Source of the DNA: an uncultured Acidobacteriota bacterium
GTDB lineage: Bacteria; Acidobacteriota; Terriglobia; Terriglobales; Acidobacteriaceae
Direction of reading: 5' to 3'
NCBI GenBank assembly: GCA_903851035.1
Contig: CAINND010000115.1
Location: forward strand, 1 to 64,000
DNA: 64,000 nt
How positions within the stretch are numbered: the first letter of the stretch is position 1; every line of letters begins with the position of its first letter. The notes under the pieces are model-generated. The model was not told the DNA's origin. It saw nothing but the letters and a program-made list of their open reading frames with translations, and made no database searches. This document shows, piece after piece, positions 42,843 through 52,971 of the stretch. The position numbers and the translations under genes were made by a program.

Positions 42843-43505
42843 CTAGAGCTTCCACCAGTTGTATCCCAGGGTGAACTGCAGGCTGGAGTTGATCCCGGAA
42901 TTGTGGTCGCCCAGCGACGCATTGGAAAAATGATTGGCCCGGAACTCAAAGCTGACGGAGCGACCCGGGCGGAGAAAATGATTAAAGCCTATGCCGACAC
43001 CCTCGGTAAAGTTGACCAACGAGGTATTCGGCGGCGGCACCTTGACGTTTGTGTGCTGCATGGAGCCGGTGGCGACCAGGTAAGGAATGGTACGGCGCGG
43101 ACGGGTAAAGTTCCACTTAAGGTTCACCGGACTGACACTGAAGCCGTACACCGCGCGATAGCCGTTCCAGATGATGTAATCCACTGGCGTCACCACGACA
43201 TCTTCTTCAAAGGTGCCGCGCAAAAAGCCCGGGCCAAACTCACCGGTCATGACGCCGCCCAGGCGCACACCCACCCGGGCATAACGCACATTCGAGCGGT
43301 CAAAGAGGCCCATGCCGGTGCCGCTTTCCACGCCGAAAAAGACGTGCTCACGGCGAATGGCCGCAGCTGCGTCTTCCGCCGGAGTGGCGGAAATGGCGGC
43401 GGCGTCCGATGGCGCGCCCGAGGGCTCAGCCTGACCCATGACCGTGGCCAGCATCAGCAGGCAGCAGCCCGATAGCTTGACGAGCACTTTTATTCCCTGA
43501 AGCAT
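42843..43505 (-). CDS. PagL-like lipid A acyloxyacyl hydrolase, outer-membrane barrel
   Basis: The 220-residue exported protein has a signal peptide (LSGCCLLMLATVMGQAEP) and an even pattern of amphipathic strands. The C-terminal active-site block FRANHFSNASLGDHNSGIN carries the His-Ser pair of PagL, and it ends GYNWWKL with a terminal hydrophobic residue, as expected for a beta-barrel. PagL removes the 3-O-linked acyl chain of lipid A in the outer membrane. Its operon partner ftcD is unrelated in function. Confidence 0.8.
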   Translation of the reverse strand: MLQGIKVLVKLSGCCLLMLATVMGQAEPSGAPSDAAAISATPAEDAAAAIRREHVFFGVESGTGMGLFDRSNVRYARVGVRLGGVMTGEFGPGFLRGTFEEDVVVTPVDYIIWNGYRAVYGFSVSPVNLKWNFTRPRRTIPYLVATGSMQHTNVKVPPPNTSLVNFTEGVGIGFNHFLRPGRSVSFEFRANHFSNASLGDHNSGINSSLQFTLGYNWWKL

Positions 43506-43572
43506 CCACGCATACCCTAACAGGAGAGAGGGGGGGCTTCCAAGTGGAGCGCATGGTGTCTGTAATGCAAAT

Positions 43573-43595
43573 GAAAAACCGCCCTTGCGGGCGGT
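43573..43595 (-). terminator. Terminator after yebC
   Basis: ACCGCCC pairs with GGGCGGT around TTGC. A TTTTT run follows on the minus strand. It is 31 bases past the stop. Confidence 0.85.
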
Positions 43596-43625
43596 CTAAT
43601 TAACCGGATGAAGTGGCTTGCAAGG

Positions 43626-44366
43626 CTACTCGCCTTCCATGTCCTTCTCATCGATGTCGGCATTGGAATAGACGTTCTGCACGTCGTCGTGATCTTCAAA
43701 TGCTTCCATCAGGCGAACCATGGTGCGTGCCTGCTGGCCTTCCAGCTTGATGTAGTTGGCGGGAACCATGCCGAGTTCGGTGTGCTCCGGGGTGATGCCA
43801 GCGGCCTTTACGGCCTCCAGAACCGCCTCGTAAGCGCCGGGCTCGGTGATAATCTCCCAGCTATCGCCTTCGTCGGAGAGGTCATCGGCGCCGTTTTCCA
43901 GCACCAGGTTCATCAGGTCATCTTCCTTGGCGGCACTCTTGGCCACCAGGATGGAACCCTTCTTGCTGAACAGGTGCGCCACGGAGCCGGCGTTGCCCAT
44001 GTTGCCACCGTTCTTGCCGAATAGGTGGCGGATGTCGCTGACCGTGCGGTTGCGGTTGTCGGTCATGGTAAAGACGATGATCGCCGCGCCGCCCGGGCCG
44101 TAACCTTCAAAGGTGATCTCCTCGTAGGTGACGCCCGGCAACTCGCCGGTGCCGCGCTGGATGGCGCGCTTGATGTTGTCCTGCGGCATGTTTTCCGCTT
44201 TGGCCGCGGCAACTGCCGTGCGCAAGCGAGGATTCATGGCCGGATCGCCGCCACTCTTGGCGGCCATCGTGATTTCCTTGATCAGGTTGGTGAAGATTTT
44301 GCCGCGCTTAGCATCCAGCGCGCCCTTTTTATGCTTAATTGTTGCCCATTTGGAGTGGCCGGACAT
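43626..44366 (-). CDS. yebC: YebC/PmpR-family regulator
   Basis: The 246-residue protein has the strict N-terminus [20 protein letters not shown], followed by [37 protein letters not shown] and [12 protein letters not shown]. YebC proteins bind DNA or ribosomes; recent work ties several to relief of ribosome stalling at proline runs. Length is normal. The ATG at 44366 is unambiguous. It has a clear terminator and stands alone. Confidence 0.95.
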   Translation of the reverse strand: MSGHSKWATIKHKKGALDAKRGKIFTNLIKEITMAAKSGGDPAMNPRLRTAVAAAKAENMPQDNIKRAIQRGTGELPGVTYEEITFEGYGPGGAAIIVFTMTDNRNRTVSDIRHLFGKNGGNMGNAGSVAHLFSKKGSILVAKSAAKEDDLMNLVLENGADDLSDEGDSWEIITEPGAYEAVLEAVKAAGITPEHTELGMVPANYIKLEGQQARTMVRLMEAFEDHDDVQNVYSNADIDEKDMEGE

Positions 44367-44534
44367 GCCAAACCTCGCGTACTTGAGTGATTTCAGGAAA
44401 AAGAGCTTCCGGTTTTGCCCTTGCAGGCGGCCGCGCGCAGGCCCCCGCAGGGATTCTGACGCACAGCAAACGTCTGATTATAACACGCGCGTTTTTCAGG
44501 CTGCCGATTGGCACGGTTGAGCGCCGAAAGCCGC

Positions 44535-45542
44535 CTATGAGCGGGTGTGGGTCTCCTCGGTGCTGGCCTCGCGCAGGCGGGCGGCGGCCTCTTCCGGCAG
44601 CACGGCCGAGCGGTAGGTCTCCTTAAAGGAATAGGACTTTTGCCGCTCCTGCAGGATGGGCAGAATCTCAATGTGCCAGTGGTAGTCATCCTGAATGGTG
44701 CGCCAGTAGTTGAGCACCTTGCTCTGATGCTGGGTGTTGGGGGCGGTATGCACCACCAGGTGGAAGCTGTCGGTGATGGTGCGAATGCGGTTCAACATGC
44801 GGCGCAGCAGGCCGGCACAGTCGCGCAGGGCTCCGGGCCAGGCGCGCGCGGTGCTTTCAAAGTTGGCGTTATGCGTGACGGGCACAATCCACGTTTCATA
44901 GGGCGCGCGCGAGGCGAAGGGGCAGCAGGCCACGTAGTCTCCGCGGATTTCGACGATGCGGTCGCGCTGCTGCATCTCCTGGGTGAGGATGTCGCAGAAG
45001 ACGCAGCGCTCCTTCTGGGCAAAGTGCTCGCGGGCGGAGCGTAGCTCGTACAGAACGCGGCGCGGAACAAACGTGGTGGCCACAATCTGCGAGGTGGGAT
45101 GATCGAACTCCTGCCCGCTCATTGAGCCGAAATCCTTGAAGATGCTGACGTACTTGAAGCGATGATCCTTCTTCAGGTCTTCCACGCGCTGGGCGCAGAG
45201 CAGCAGGAACTGCTCGATCTCCGCCTCGCTGGCATTCCACAGGTGGCGGTCGTGGCGTGGATTTTCCACCACAACCTCGTGCGCGCCCACCGAGTGCATC
45301 ACGTCATACAAACCAAGGCCGCGGCGGCCGGGGTCGCCCTCCACGTGGTAAAGCGGCTGGGGATGCACCACGGCGCGCGCCGACCAGGGTCCATAGCTGA
45401 CCGAGGCCATGGAGCTGATGACCTGCGGGGGCTGTGGGCTCTCCGGACAAAAGGGGCAGACCTGCTGCGGATTGCGGCCGGCCGGGGTTCGCTCGCCGGT
45501 GACGACCCAGGATCGCGTAATGGGGTCCTTGCGAAGTTCCAT
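44535..45542 (-). CDS. galT: Galactose-1-phosphate uridylyltransferase
   Basis: The 335-residue HIT-superfamily enzyme of the Leloir pathway exchanges UMP between UDP-glucose and galactose-1-phosphate. Zinc-site CPFCPESPQ near residue 28, VVENPRHDRHLW and the second CVFCDIL are present. The active-site His motif lies in YHWHIEILP. The ATG at 45542 starts MELRKDPITRSWV, matching family N-termini; an in-frame ATG at 45584 would add 14 residues and is possible. galK and galE are not in this window. Confidence 0.9.
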   Translation of the reverse strand: MELRKDPITRSWVVTGERTPAGRNPQQVCPFCPESPQPPQVISSMASVSYGPWSARAVVHPQPLYHVEGDPGRRGLGLYDVMHSVGAHEVVVENPRHDRHLWNASEAEIEQFLLLCAQRVEDLKKDHRFKYVSIFKDFGSMSGQEFDHPTSQIVATTFVPRRVLYELRSAREHFAQKERCVFCDILTQEMQQRDRIVEIRGDYVACCPFASRAPYETWIVPVTHNANFESTARAWPGALRDCAGLLRRMLNRIRTITDSFHLVVHTAPNTQHQSKVLNYWRTIQDDYHWHIEILPILQERQKSYSFKETYRSAVLPEEAAARLREASTEETHTRS

Positions 45543-45634
45543 GGCGATAGCAAACCACTCTCCGCGCGCGGAGTCAATCGCCATGCGTGGATAAGGTTGG
45601 TGGGCCGGGGCGGCGTGCGCTATTCTGGCACTTC

Positions 45635-47905
45635 ATGCCTGCCAATACCACGACGACCTCCCTGCTCCGGCGAATCGCCCTCCTGCTGGCCTTTGCGGCT
45701 GCCCTGTACGCCACGCTGGCCTGCCTGCGCACGGTGGGAGACTTCGACACCGGCTGGCAACTGGCGCTGGGACGATACCTCGTCCAGCACCACGCGGTGC
45801 CCAGGACAGACGTACTGAGCTACACCTCGCCGGGCATACCGTGGACGTATCCCGCACTGGCCGGAACGATTCTTTACGCCATTTACTCCGTGGGAGGGTA
45901 TGCCGCGCTGAGCTGGTTCTGCGCACTGGCCGGGCTGGCACTGGCCGCCTGGCTGCTGCTGCGCCGCGCGGGAGCTCCCTTGCTGGCTACGGCCGCGCTG
46001 GTGGCCATGGCAGCGCCGTCGCTGGCCTACCGGCTTACGCCGCGCGCCGACCTGTTTACCACGCTGCTGTTTGCCGTACTGCTGACCGAGCTTTGGCGAG
46101 AGCACAAAGGCTTGGGCGGACAAGTTTGGCTGGTACCGGTCCTCCTGCTGGCCTGGGTGAACCTGCACGGTGGATTTATCGCCGGAGTGGCGGTGATAAC
46201 CGCTTACGTCCTGTGCGAAATACTGGCCCTGACCTCAGCATCCCAGCGCGAGGCTGTGCTGCGGCGACTGCGCGCCAATGCCGGATGGCTGGCGGCCGGA
46301 TTGGCCGCAACCGTAGTCAATCCCTTCGGAGTCAACATTTACGCCGCGGCGCTGAATATGGCTCGCGTGACCGGCGGGGGCGGAGCGCAGCGTCAGGTGG
46401 GCGAACTTTCTTCTGTCCCAATGGGCTGGCACCTGCTGCGGCAGGCCTTCGCCCTGCGCAACCCTGACAGCGGATACCTGTGGCTGCTGGCGCTGTGCAC
46501 GGTGGCCGTGCTGACGGCACTTTGGCGGCGTCAGTGGGGCACGTCGCTCCTGCTGCTGGCGGCGGGACTGGCCAGCCTGCAACGGCTGCGCTACCAGGGA
46601 TTGTTCGCCATTGTCGTGGTGGTTGTGGCCGCCCCGCTGCTGGCGGAGTTGGCAGGGGTGCTATGCGACCGGCTAAATGATGGACGCAAGCTGCTGGCAG
46701 CAGTGGCGCTGGTGGCCGTGATTGTGGCCGTGTGCGGCGTGCGAGTGGCCGACCTTGCCACCAACCGCATGTATCTTGTCACGGGCGCAACGTCGAGCTT
46801 TGGCGCGGGTGAAAGCTGGTGGTTCCCGGAGCGTGCAGCCCAATTTATTGAGCGCGAACGATTGCCGGGCAACATCTTCCAGCCATACAACCTGGGCGGC
46901 TTTACGGCGCTGCGGCTGGGACCGCAATATCCCGACTACATTGACGGGCGCGGAGTGAGCGAGGCCGTTGGCCTGGAGGAGCAGCAGTTGCTCACCCAAC
47001 CGCCTGACTCTCCGCAGTGGACAGCGGTGGCCGAACGGCGTGGCATCAACGTGCTGTTGCTTTCTGCGGCGCGCGTGGGTGGGCTGGAGTACTTCAACCT
47101 GCCGGCTTACTGCCGCAGCCAGCAGTGGCAGCCTGTGTACATGGATGAGGTGAGCGTGGTGCTGCTTAGTCGCACGGCGCAGAATCAGCCATGGCTGGAC
47201 AGGCTGCATGTGGATTGCACGACCGTGAAGCTTGCCCCACCGGAAGGTGGCGGACACGCCGCGCAGTACAACTTTTTGGCCAACGCGGGAGCTGTGTATT
47301 ACTACCTGAGCCGCGACCGCGAGGCCGACGCCATGTGGCAGCAGGCTTTGCAGATGGAGCCGAACGATCCCAACCTGCACCTGTACCTGGCACAACTCTA
47401 CCAGCGTGATCCGGCGCGTGCGGAGCAGGAGATGCGGGCATCGCTGCGGCTGCGGGAGAACTCCGCCGCCTGGTATGCGCTGGGACGTTTACTGGCCGGG
47501 CAGCACGTGTATGCCGCCGCCGAAGACGCGATCCGAAAAGCCATCGCGTTGAGTTACGCTCCGGCGAACCAATACAAAGCCCTGGCGCAGGTGGAGTTGC
47601 GGCTGAACAAAACGTCCGAGGCCGAGCATAACTTTGTGCTGGCGGAAAAGAGCGGTCCGGCGGCGAGCGATGAGAGCCCGAATGGACGCGAGTTCCACGC
47701 CCAGGTGGCTGAGGGTCGCGCCGAAGTCAGCCGGCAGCGCGGTGATCTGGCAAAGGCCGTCGAAGCGCAGCAGGAGGCGGTGCGGCAGACTCCGCAGGTG
47801 GCCGGGCGATGGAAGAAGCTGAGCGAACTGGCGGCCGCCGCGCACCAGATGCCGCTGGCCGCAGAGGCCGCGGCAAAGGCCGAGGAACTGATGGCCGCGC
47901 ATTAA
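45635..47905 (+). CDS. Large polytopic membrane protein with C-terminal TPR repeats
   Basis: The 756-residue protein has about 11-12 hydrophobic helices in the first 400 residues. TVGDFDTGWQLALGRYL and RTDVLSYTSPG near the N-terminus look like the acidic first loop of GT-C glycosyltransferases. A soluble periplasmic part with QPYNLGGFTALRL and PDYIDGRG follows. TPR-like repeats occupy about 560-750 (ADAMWQQALQMEPNDPNLHLYLA, EDAIRKAIALSYAP). It may be a glycosyltransferase or an envelope assembly factor; no catalytic motif is certain. The ATG at 45635 is selected as the start of the first charged-hydrophobic pattern. Confidence 0.75.
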   Translation: MPANTTTTSLLRRIALLLAFAAALYATLACLRTVGDFDTGWQLALGRYLVQHHAVPRTDVLSYTSPGIPWTYPALAGTILYAIYSVGGYAALSWFCALAGLALAAWLLLRRAGAPLLATAALVAMAAPSLAYRLTPRADLFTTLLFAVLLTELWREHKGLGGQVWLVPVLLLAWVNLHGGFIAGVAVITAYVLCEILALTSASQREAVLRRLRANAGWLAAGLAATVVNPFGVNIYAAALNMARVTGGGGAQRQVGELSSVPMGWHLLRQAFALRNPDSGYLWLLALCTVAVLTALWRRQWGTSLLLLAAGLASLQRLRYQGLFAIVVVVVAAPLLAELAGVLCDRLNDGRKLLAAVALVAVIVAVCGVRVADLATNRMYLVTGATSSFGAGESWWFPERAAQFIERERLPGNIFQPYNLGGFTALRLGPQYPDYIDGRGVSEAVGLEEQQLLTQPPDSPQWTAVAERRGINVLLLSAARVGGLEYFNLPAYCRSQQWQPVYMDEVSVVLLSRTAQNQPWLDRLHVDCTTVKLAPPEGGGHAAQYNFLANAGAVYYYLSRDREADAMWQQALQMEPNDPNLHLYLAQLYQRDPARAEQEMRASLRLRENSAAWYALGRLLAGQHVYAAAEDAIRKAIALSYAPANQYKALAQVELRLNKTSEAEHNFVLAEKSGPAASDESPNGREFHAQVAEGRAEVSRQRGDLAKAVEAQQEAVRQTPQVAGRWKKLSELAAAAHQMPLAAEAAAKAEELMAAH

Positions 47906-47983
47906 ACGCCGTGCAGGAAGCAGCTTCAAACTACAACCGTGGCCGGATGCTATACTCGGCCTTTTGAAGGCCCCCGCAAACCG

Positions 47984-50683
47984 ATGAGTGAAGCTTCCAC
48001 ACCGCTGATGCGGCAGCACGCCGCGATTAAAAAAGAGCACCCCACGGCGCTGCTTTTCTTCCGCGTGGGAGATTTCTACGAGCTCTTCTTTGAGGACGCA
48101 GTCACCGCCTCGCGCGAGTTGCAAATCACGCTGACCTCGCGGCAAAAGATTGAAGGCGTCGCCATCCCAATGTGCGGCGTGCCATACCACGCGGCCGAAG
48201 GCTACATCGGCAAGCTCATCCGCAAGGGCTACAAGGTGGCCATCTGCGACCAGGTGGAAGACCCGAAGCTCACCAAGAAGCTGGTGCGGCGCGAGGTGAC
48301 GCGCATCGTCACGCCGGGCACGGCAGCCGATCCGCAGCTTGGCTCAGCGGAGAACAATTTTTTGTGTGCGGTGGCGCGGCAGGGTGCGGGCGCCACTACG
48401 ACGCTGGGATTTGCGGCGCTGGACCTCTCTACCGGAGAATTTCGCGTTACCGAGTTTACCGGCGAAGACGCCGAGCGGCGGCTGGCCGACGAGTTGCAAA
48501 CCGTGCGTCCTAGAGAAGTTTTGTTTGCCGGCTCGGCTCCGCTGTTTGCGGCGTTGAACACGCAGCCGACGCTGGCTGCTGGGCGTGAAAGTGCGCCAGC
48601 CACCGAGGCCACTCCGCGCTTTGCATCGAGCGAGCTGGCGCCGTTTGTGCGCTGGGCGGAGACCGCGCTGGATGACTGGATCTTCAGCACCGACTACGCC
48701 ATTCCGCTGGTGGAGAGTCACTTTGGCGTGCACTCGCTGGATGGCTTTGGCCTCGGCACGCACGGCGTGGCCGCTGCAGCCGCCGGGGCCATCCTGCACT
48801 ACGCGCGGCAGACGCAACGCGGCGCGCTGGAGCATGTGGACCGCATCGTTTACTACGAGCGGCAGAGCTGCCTAGTGCTGGATGCTGTCACGGTGCGAAA
48901 TCTGGAACTGGTCGAGCCGCTCTTTGCCAGTGCCGGCGACGACGTTACGCTCTTCCGCGCCCTGGACCACACGCAGACTCCGATGGGCAAGCGTTTGCTG
49001 CGTGCGTGGATGCTGCGGCCTTCGATGGATGTGGCGGAGATCAACGCCCGGCTGGATGCCGTGGGCGCGGCACTGGCGAAGCTGATTGAGCGCGAAGAGT
49101 TGCGGCGCTCGCTCGATGGCATCCAGGACGTAGAGCGGCTGCTGAGCCGCATCACCCTGGAGACGGCGAATCCGCGTGACGTGCTGGCTCTGGCTGCATC
49201 GCTTGCGCGGCTTCCGCTGGTGAAACATGCCCTCAAGCCATTCACCGCCGGGCGCTGGACGCACCTGGCGGCGGCGCTTGACGAGCTAAGCGACGTGCGT
49301 GAGCGGATTGAGCGCAGCATCCTGCCCGAGCCGCCCATTACGTTGAATGATGGCGGAGTGATGGCCGCCGGAGTGGATGCCGAGCTCGACGAGTTGCGCG
49401 ACATCAGCCGCAACGGCAAAAGCTACATTGCGCAGATTGAGCAGCGCGAGCGCGAGCGCACGGGCATCAACTCGCTGAAGGTGAAGTTCAACAATGTCTT
49501 CGGCTTTTACATCGAGATCAGCAAATCCAACTTGCAGCACGCCCCCGCCGATTACGAGCGCAAGCAGACGCTGGTGGGCGCCGAGCGATTCACCACTCCG
49601 GAGCTGAAGGAGTACGAACAGAAGGTATTGGCGGCGGAAGAAAAGATTGTCGCCATCGAGCGTCGCCTCTTCGCCGAACTGCGCGGGGCGATCGCGGCCG
49701 AGGCCAAACGCATCCGGCAAACCGCGCTGGTGGTGGCGGAGGTAGACGTGCTCGGCTCGTTTGCGTACCTTGCGGCGATGCGCAATTACTGCCGTCCGGA
49801 GTTCGACGACGCGGCGCAGAAGCTGGAGATCGTCGAGGGGCGCCACCCGGTAATTGAGCAGCCGGAGATGGCTCCCGGCAACGAGCGCTTTGTGCCCAAC
49901 GATCTTTACCTGGACGCAGCACGGCAGTCCATCCTGCTGATTACGGGCCCGAACATGGGCGGCAAGAGCACCTACCTGCGGCAGACGGCGCTGATCGTGC
50001 TGATGGCGCAGATGGGCAGCTATGTTCCGGCGACGCGTGCCACGCTCAGCGTGGTGGACCGCATTTTTACCCGCATTGGAGCCAGCGATAACCTGGCGCG
50101 CGGCCGCTCCACCTTCATGGTGGAGATGACAGAGACGGCGGCCATCCTGAACACTGCTACCGCGCGCTCTCTGATTTTGCTGGACGAGATTGGCCGTGGC
50201 ACCGCGACCTATGACGGGCTGGCCATCGCCTGGGCGGTGGTGGAGTTCATCCACGGACACAGCCGCGCCAAGACCCTGTTTGCCACGCACTATCACGAGC
50301 TGACCGAACTGGAAGAGCTGCTGGATTCGGTGAAAAACTTCCACGTCAGCGTGAAGGAGACAGGCGGCAGCATTGTGTTTCTGCGCAAGGTGAGTGCGGG
50401 CGCGGCCGACAAGAGCTACGGCATTGAGGTGGCAAAGCTGGCCGGACTGCCCGCGGAGGTGGTAAGCCGCGCGCGCGAGGTGCTGCGCCAGCATGAAAGC
50501 GCCGAGCACCAGGCGACGAGCGAGCTGAGCGGCAAGAAACAGAAAGAGGGCGCCGTGCAGCTGACAATCTTCACGCCGGTCAGCAACACGGTGCTCGACC
50601 GCCTGCGCCAGGCCGATATTGACGCACTGTCACCGCGCGAAGCACTGAACCTTCTATACGAGTTGAAGCAGCAGGTGGATTAA
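47984..50683 (+). CDS. mutS: DNA mismatch repair protein MutS
   Basis: The 899-residue protein recognises mismatches. The N-terminal mismatch motif [11 protein letters not shown] is near residue 24 (Phe-x-Glu). Connector and lever domains occupy the middle. The ATPase domain begins near residue 650 with [14 protein letters not shown] (Walker A), then [22 protein letters not shown] (Walker B) and [11 protein letters not shown]. The ATG at 47984 gives the usual [12 protein letters not shown]-terminus; upstream in-frame codons do not resemble protein. No mutL gene lies nearby. Confidence 0.97.
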   Translation: MSEASTPLMRQHAAIKKEHPTALLFFRVGDFYELFFEDAVTASRELQITLTSRQKIEGVAIPMCGVPYHAAEGYIGKLIRKGYKVAICDQVEDPKLTKKLVRREVTRIVTPGTAADPQLGSAENNFLCAVARQGAGATTTLGFAALDLSTGEFRVTEFTGEDAERRLADELQTVRPREVLFAGSAPLFAALNTQPTLAAGRESAPATEATPRFASSELAPFVRWAETALDDWIFSTDYAIPLVESHFGVHSLDGFGLGTHGVAAAAAGAILHYARQTQRGALEHVDRIVYYERQSCLVLDAVTVRNLELVEPLFASAGDDVTLFRALDHTQTPMGKRLLRAWMLRPSMDVAEINARLDAVGAALAKLIEREELRRSLDGIQDVERLLSRITLETANPRDVLALAASLARLPLVKHALKPFTAGRWTHLAAALDELSDVRERIERSILPEPPITLNDGGVMAAGVDAELDELRDISRNGKSYIAQIEQRERERTGINSLKVKFNNVFGFYIEISKSNLQHAPADYERKQTLVGAERFTTPELKEYEQKVLAAEEKIVAIERRLFAELRGAIAAEAKRIRQTALVVAEVDVLGSFAYLAAMRNYCRPEFDDAAQKLEIVEGRHPVIEQPEMAPGNERFVPNDLYLDAARQSILLITGPNMGGKSTYLRQTALIVLMAQMGSYVPATRATLSVVDRIFTRIGASDNLARGRSTFMVEMTETAAILNTATARSLILLDEIGRGTATYDGLAIAWAVVEFIHGHSRAKTLFATHYHELTELEELLDSVKNFHVSVKETGGSIVFLRKVSAGAADKSYGIEVAKLAGLPAEVVSRAREVLRQHESAEHQATSELSGKKQKEGAVQLTIFTPVSNTVLDRLRQADIDALSPREALNLLYELKQQVD

Positions 50684-50694
50684 CGCCACGCCAC

Positions 50695-50931
50695 TTACTC
50701 CGCTTCGTCCACTGCTGCATCGTCTGGCCCGGCCTCGAATTTCAAAATATCTCCCGGCTCACACTGCAATGCCGCACACAAGGCCGCAAGGGTGGAAAAG
50801 CGCACGGCACGCGCTTTATTGCTTTTAAGAATGGAGAGGTTGGCCAGGGTAATCCCCACGCGCTCGGCCAGTTCCGTAAGTGACATGCCCCGCTGCAGCA
50901 TGACGCGATCGAGATGTACGCGAATCGGCAT
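50695..50931 (-). CDS. Small Xre/Cro-type helix-turn-helix regulator
   Basis: The 78-residue protein is nearly all HTH: MSLTELAERVGITLANLSILK is helix 2-3 and NKARAVRFSTLAALCAALQCEPGDIL completes the fold, with an acidic tail. This YozG-like type is regularly paired with DUF2975 membrane proteins. It begins nine bases after the DUF2975 stop, so the two are one operon. It may bind the repeated boxes at 51527-51583. Confidence 0.92.
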   Translation of the reverse strand: MPIRVHLDRVMLQRGMSLTELAERVGITLANLSILKSNKARAVRFSTLAALCAALQCEPGDILKFEAGPDDAAVDEAE

Positions 50932-50939
50932 GGGCTCTC

Positions 50940-51491
50940 CTAAACTGTAAGGTCGTTTTCGGCCTTCAGGTCCACGCCGCGCTGGAAGACTTCCGCCAGC
51001 GCAATGAGTACAAGGCCGAGGAAGACCTGCGAATCATCAACCCGGCTGACGATGTGAATGCCTGCATGGGCGCGCAGTGCGTTGATAACCATCGGCCCCC
51101 ACGAAGCAGCAAAGATCGCCTCCAAAAGGGACGCAGCGATTACCGAGCCGCCGATCAGGCGCACGCGGCGCGGCGTCCGCGCATCGAAAACGTTTCCGCG
51201 GCAGACCTCGCGCAGAATGTCACCCAGCGAACGCAGCACCACAAGCCACAGTGCCAGGATCGCCAGAACCAGCAGCGTGTTGAGCCAGTACGGAAACGCC
51301 ATGAGCGATGGATCAGCAAATCGGATACTCAGCGAGCCACACTCCAGGTTGAACGCCGCCGGATGCCGCCACTGAGTAACACCGACTACCCCCACCGTAA
51401 CCAGCACTCCAAACAACAACCAGTAAGCCACTGTTGCGGTCCAATATAGAAACTGGGCTAAGGCTGCGGATCGCTTTTTGGTCTCCTGCAT
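50940..51491 (-). CDS. DUF2975 membrane protein
   Basis: The 183-residue protein has four hydrophobic helices (about residues 16-38, 64-84, 110-130 and 152-170). The NVFDARTPRRVRLIGG loop between helices 2 and 3 is the conserved DUF2975 segment. The function is unknown. The constant pairing with the downstream Xre-type gene suggests that the membrane protein controls, or is controlled by, that regulator. Confidence 0.85.
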   Translation of the reverse strand: MQETKKRSAALAQFLYWTATVAYWLLFGVLVTVGVVGVTQWRHPAAFNLECGSLSIRFADPSLMAFPYWLNTLLVLAILALWLVVLRSLGDILREVCRGNVFDARTPRRVRLIGGSVIAASLLEAIFAASWGPMVINALRAHAGIHIVSRVDDSQVFLGLVLIALAEVFQRGVDLKAENDLTV

Positions 51492-51526
51492 AACGCCTCC
51501 ATTCCGAAGTGATCATCGGGCAAAAT

Positions 51527-51583
51527 TTATTGTTTGTCAATAAAATTATTACTGTTTAACGATAATTTATATCTGTTTATCGT
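51527..51583. promoter_or_regulatory. AT-rich control region with three helically phased boxes
   Basis: TGTTTG (51531), TGTTTA (51553) and TGTTTA (51574) are spaced 22 and 21 bases. The second and third extend to CTGTTTAACGA and CTGTTTATCGT. The first lies in TTATTG-TTTGT-CAATAA, an inverted repeat. The region sits 36-92 bases upstream of the DUF2975 start in otherwise GC-rich DNA. Confidence 0.55.
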
Positions 51584-51751
51584 GATTTACCCCCTACATA
51601 TCTATCTTGCTCTGGTGGCGGTACTCATGTGATGCGGCGGTGGGCTGATAGCAGTGGAAAGGAGAGCGCAGTGGAAGCCTCGAGGTGTTCTCCGTGCGGT
51701 TTAATCCCCTGCGCCATCATCACTCGGCAGAATTTCTTATAAACTTTTGCC

Positions 51752-52396
51752 ATGTCTTCTTTACAGGTGAAGGGCATCCTGTTTGATCTGGATGGCGTGC
51801 TGGTGGAAAGCACGGCCGGAGTGGCGCGCGTGTGGCGCGAATGGGCCGTGACTCACGATCTTGATCCCGTGGCGGCGGAACACACCGCCCATGGACGCCG
51901 CGCCATTGAGACCGTCCGGCTGCTGGCGCCCAAGCTCGATGCCGATGTCGAGTTGCGCGAGTTGGAGCGGCGCGAGATTGAGGAATCCTACGACGCCTTT
52001 GCCTACCCCGGGGCGCGCGAACTGCTGGCCAGTTTGCCGCCGGAGCGCTGGGCCATTGTGACCAGCGGCACGCGCTGTTTGGCGCGGCATCGCCTCAACA
52101 TCGCCGGGCTGCCCATTCCGGAGCGCTTTGTGACCGGCACGGAGATGGAGGTGGGTAAGCCGCATCCGGCGCCCTACCTGCGCGGAGCCAAGCTGTTGGG
52201 GCTGTGGCCGCCCTCCTGTGTGGTCATTGAGGATGCTCCCAGCGGATTGCGCTCGGCGGCTGCGGCGGGGATTCCCGCGCTGGCCTTGCCCACCACTTAT
52301 CCGGCGGCGGAGTTGACCTCCGCGCTGGCGATTTTGCCTGCGCTCAGCGCATTGCACGTACAGATGGCAGGCGATTCCCTGCTGCTGGAATGGTGA
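51752..52396 (+). CDS. HAD-superfamily phosphatase (subclass IA)
   Basis: This 214-residue protein has all four HAD motifs: FDLDGVLVES (nucleophile Asp, about residues 11-20), VTSGTRCLARH (motif II), VGKPHPAPYL (motif III Lys) and VIEDAPSGLRSA (motif IV). The helical cap lies between motifs I and II. This pattern is like glycerol-3-phosphate or 2-deoxyglucose-6-phosphate phosphatases (Gpp/YfbT type). The actual sugar phosphate is not predictable. Divergent from the DUF2975-Xre operon. Confidence 0.92.
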   Translation: MSSLQVKGILFDLDGVLVESTAGVARVWREWAVTHDLDPVAAEHTAHGRRAIETVRLLAPKLDADVELRELERREIEESYDAFAYPGARELLASLPPERWAIVTSGTRCLARHRLNIAGLPIPERFVTGTEMEVGKPHPAPYLRGAKLLGLWPPSCVVIEDAPSGLRSAAAAGIPALALPTTYPAAELTSALAILPALSALHVQMAGDSLLLEW

Positions 52397-52442
52397 TTTT
52401 ACGGTGAATGACAACCGCGTGAAATTGACAGCCCCTTGGGGC

Positions 52443-52483
52443 AACAGGCACACTTAGCCAATCCCGCCGACGGCCTGTTTTTT
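52443..52483 (+). terminator. Possible terminator after the HAD gene
   Basis: AACAGGC and GCCTGTT are 23 bases apart, with TTTTT following. The long loop makes it a weak call. Confidence 0.35.
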
Positions 52484-52521
52484 GGGGTGGCCGCAGCGAA
52501 CGGTGGTTATAGCAGCGCACG

Positions 52522-52971
52522 ATGGATGCAACCAGGGTTTCCTACACGCTCGAGTCGTCGCTGGCCAGTGTCAACAAGGCCGAGCAGACGGCTGCCGAGC
52601 TGGCGGCCAAGTCGGGTTTTGACGATGACGAGTGCGGTCGCATTTCCATGGCCGTGCGCGAGGCCACGGTGAACGCCGTGCTGCATGGCAATCACTACGA
52701 ACCCGGCAAGCGGGTCACCATCTTTTTTGAGTCCACGCCACAGGCGCTGACCATCGCAGTCCGTGACGAGGGCCCTGGGGTGGATCCGAAGGCTGTACCC
52801 GATCCTCTAGCCCCGGAGAATCTGCTGAAGCAGTCGGGGCGCGGAATTTTTCTCATCCGGGCGTTCATGGACGAAGTTCGTTTTCGCACCATGGATCCCG
52901 GCACCGAACTCACCATGATTAAATTTGTCCGCGGGCCAAACAGCGGCTCCGGCAAGGAGGCTCACCAGTGA
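52522..52971 (+). CDS. Anti-sigma factor kinase RsbW-like (GHKL ATPase)
   Basis: The 149-residue protein has the GHKL fold: MAVREATVNAVLHGNHYEP (N box), RDEGPGVDP (G1) and SGRGIFLIRAFMDEV (G2). Such kinases bind a partner sigma factor and phosphorylate an anti-sigma antagonist on Ser. The next gene is that antagonist, overlapping by four bases (GTGA). No sigma factor of the SigB group is adjacent, so the target may be elsewhere. Confidence 0.92.
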   Translation: MDATRVSYTLESSLASVNKAEQTAAELAAKSGFDDDECGRISMAVREATVNAVLHGNHYEPGKRVTIFFESTPQALTIAVRDEGPGVDPKAVPDPLAPENLLKQSGRGIFLIRAFMDEVRFRTMDPGTELTMIKFVRGPNSGSGKEAHQ

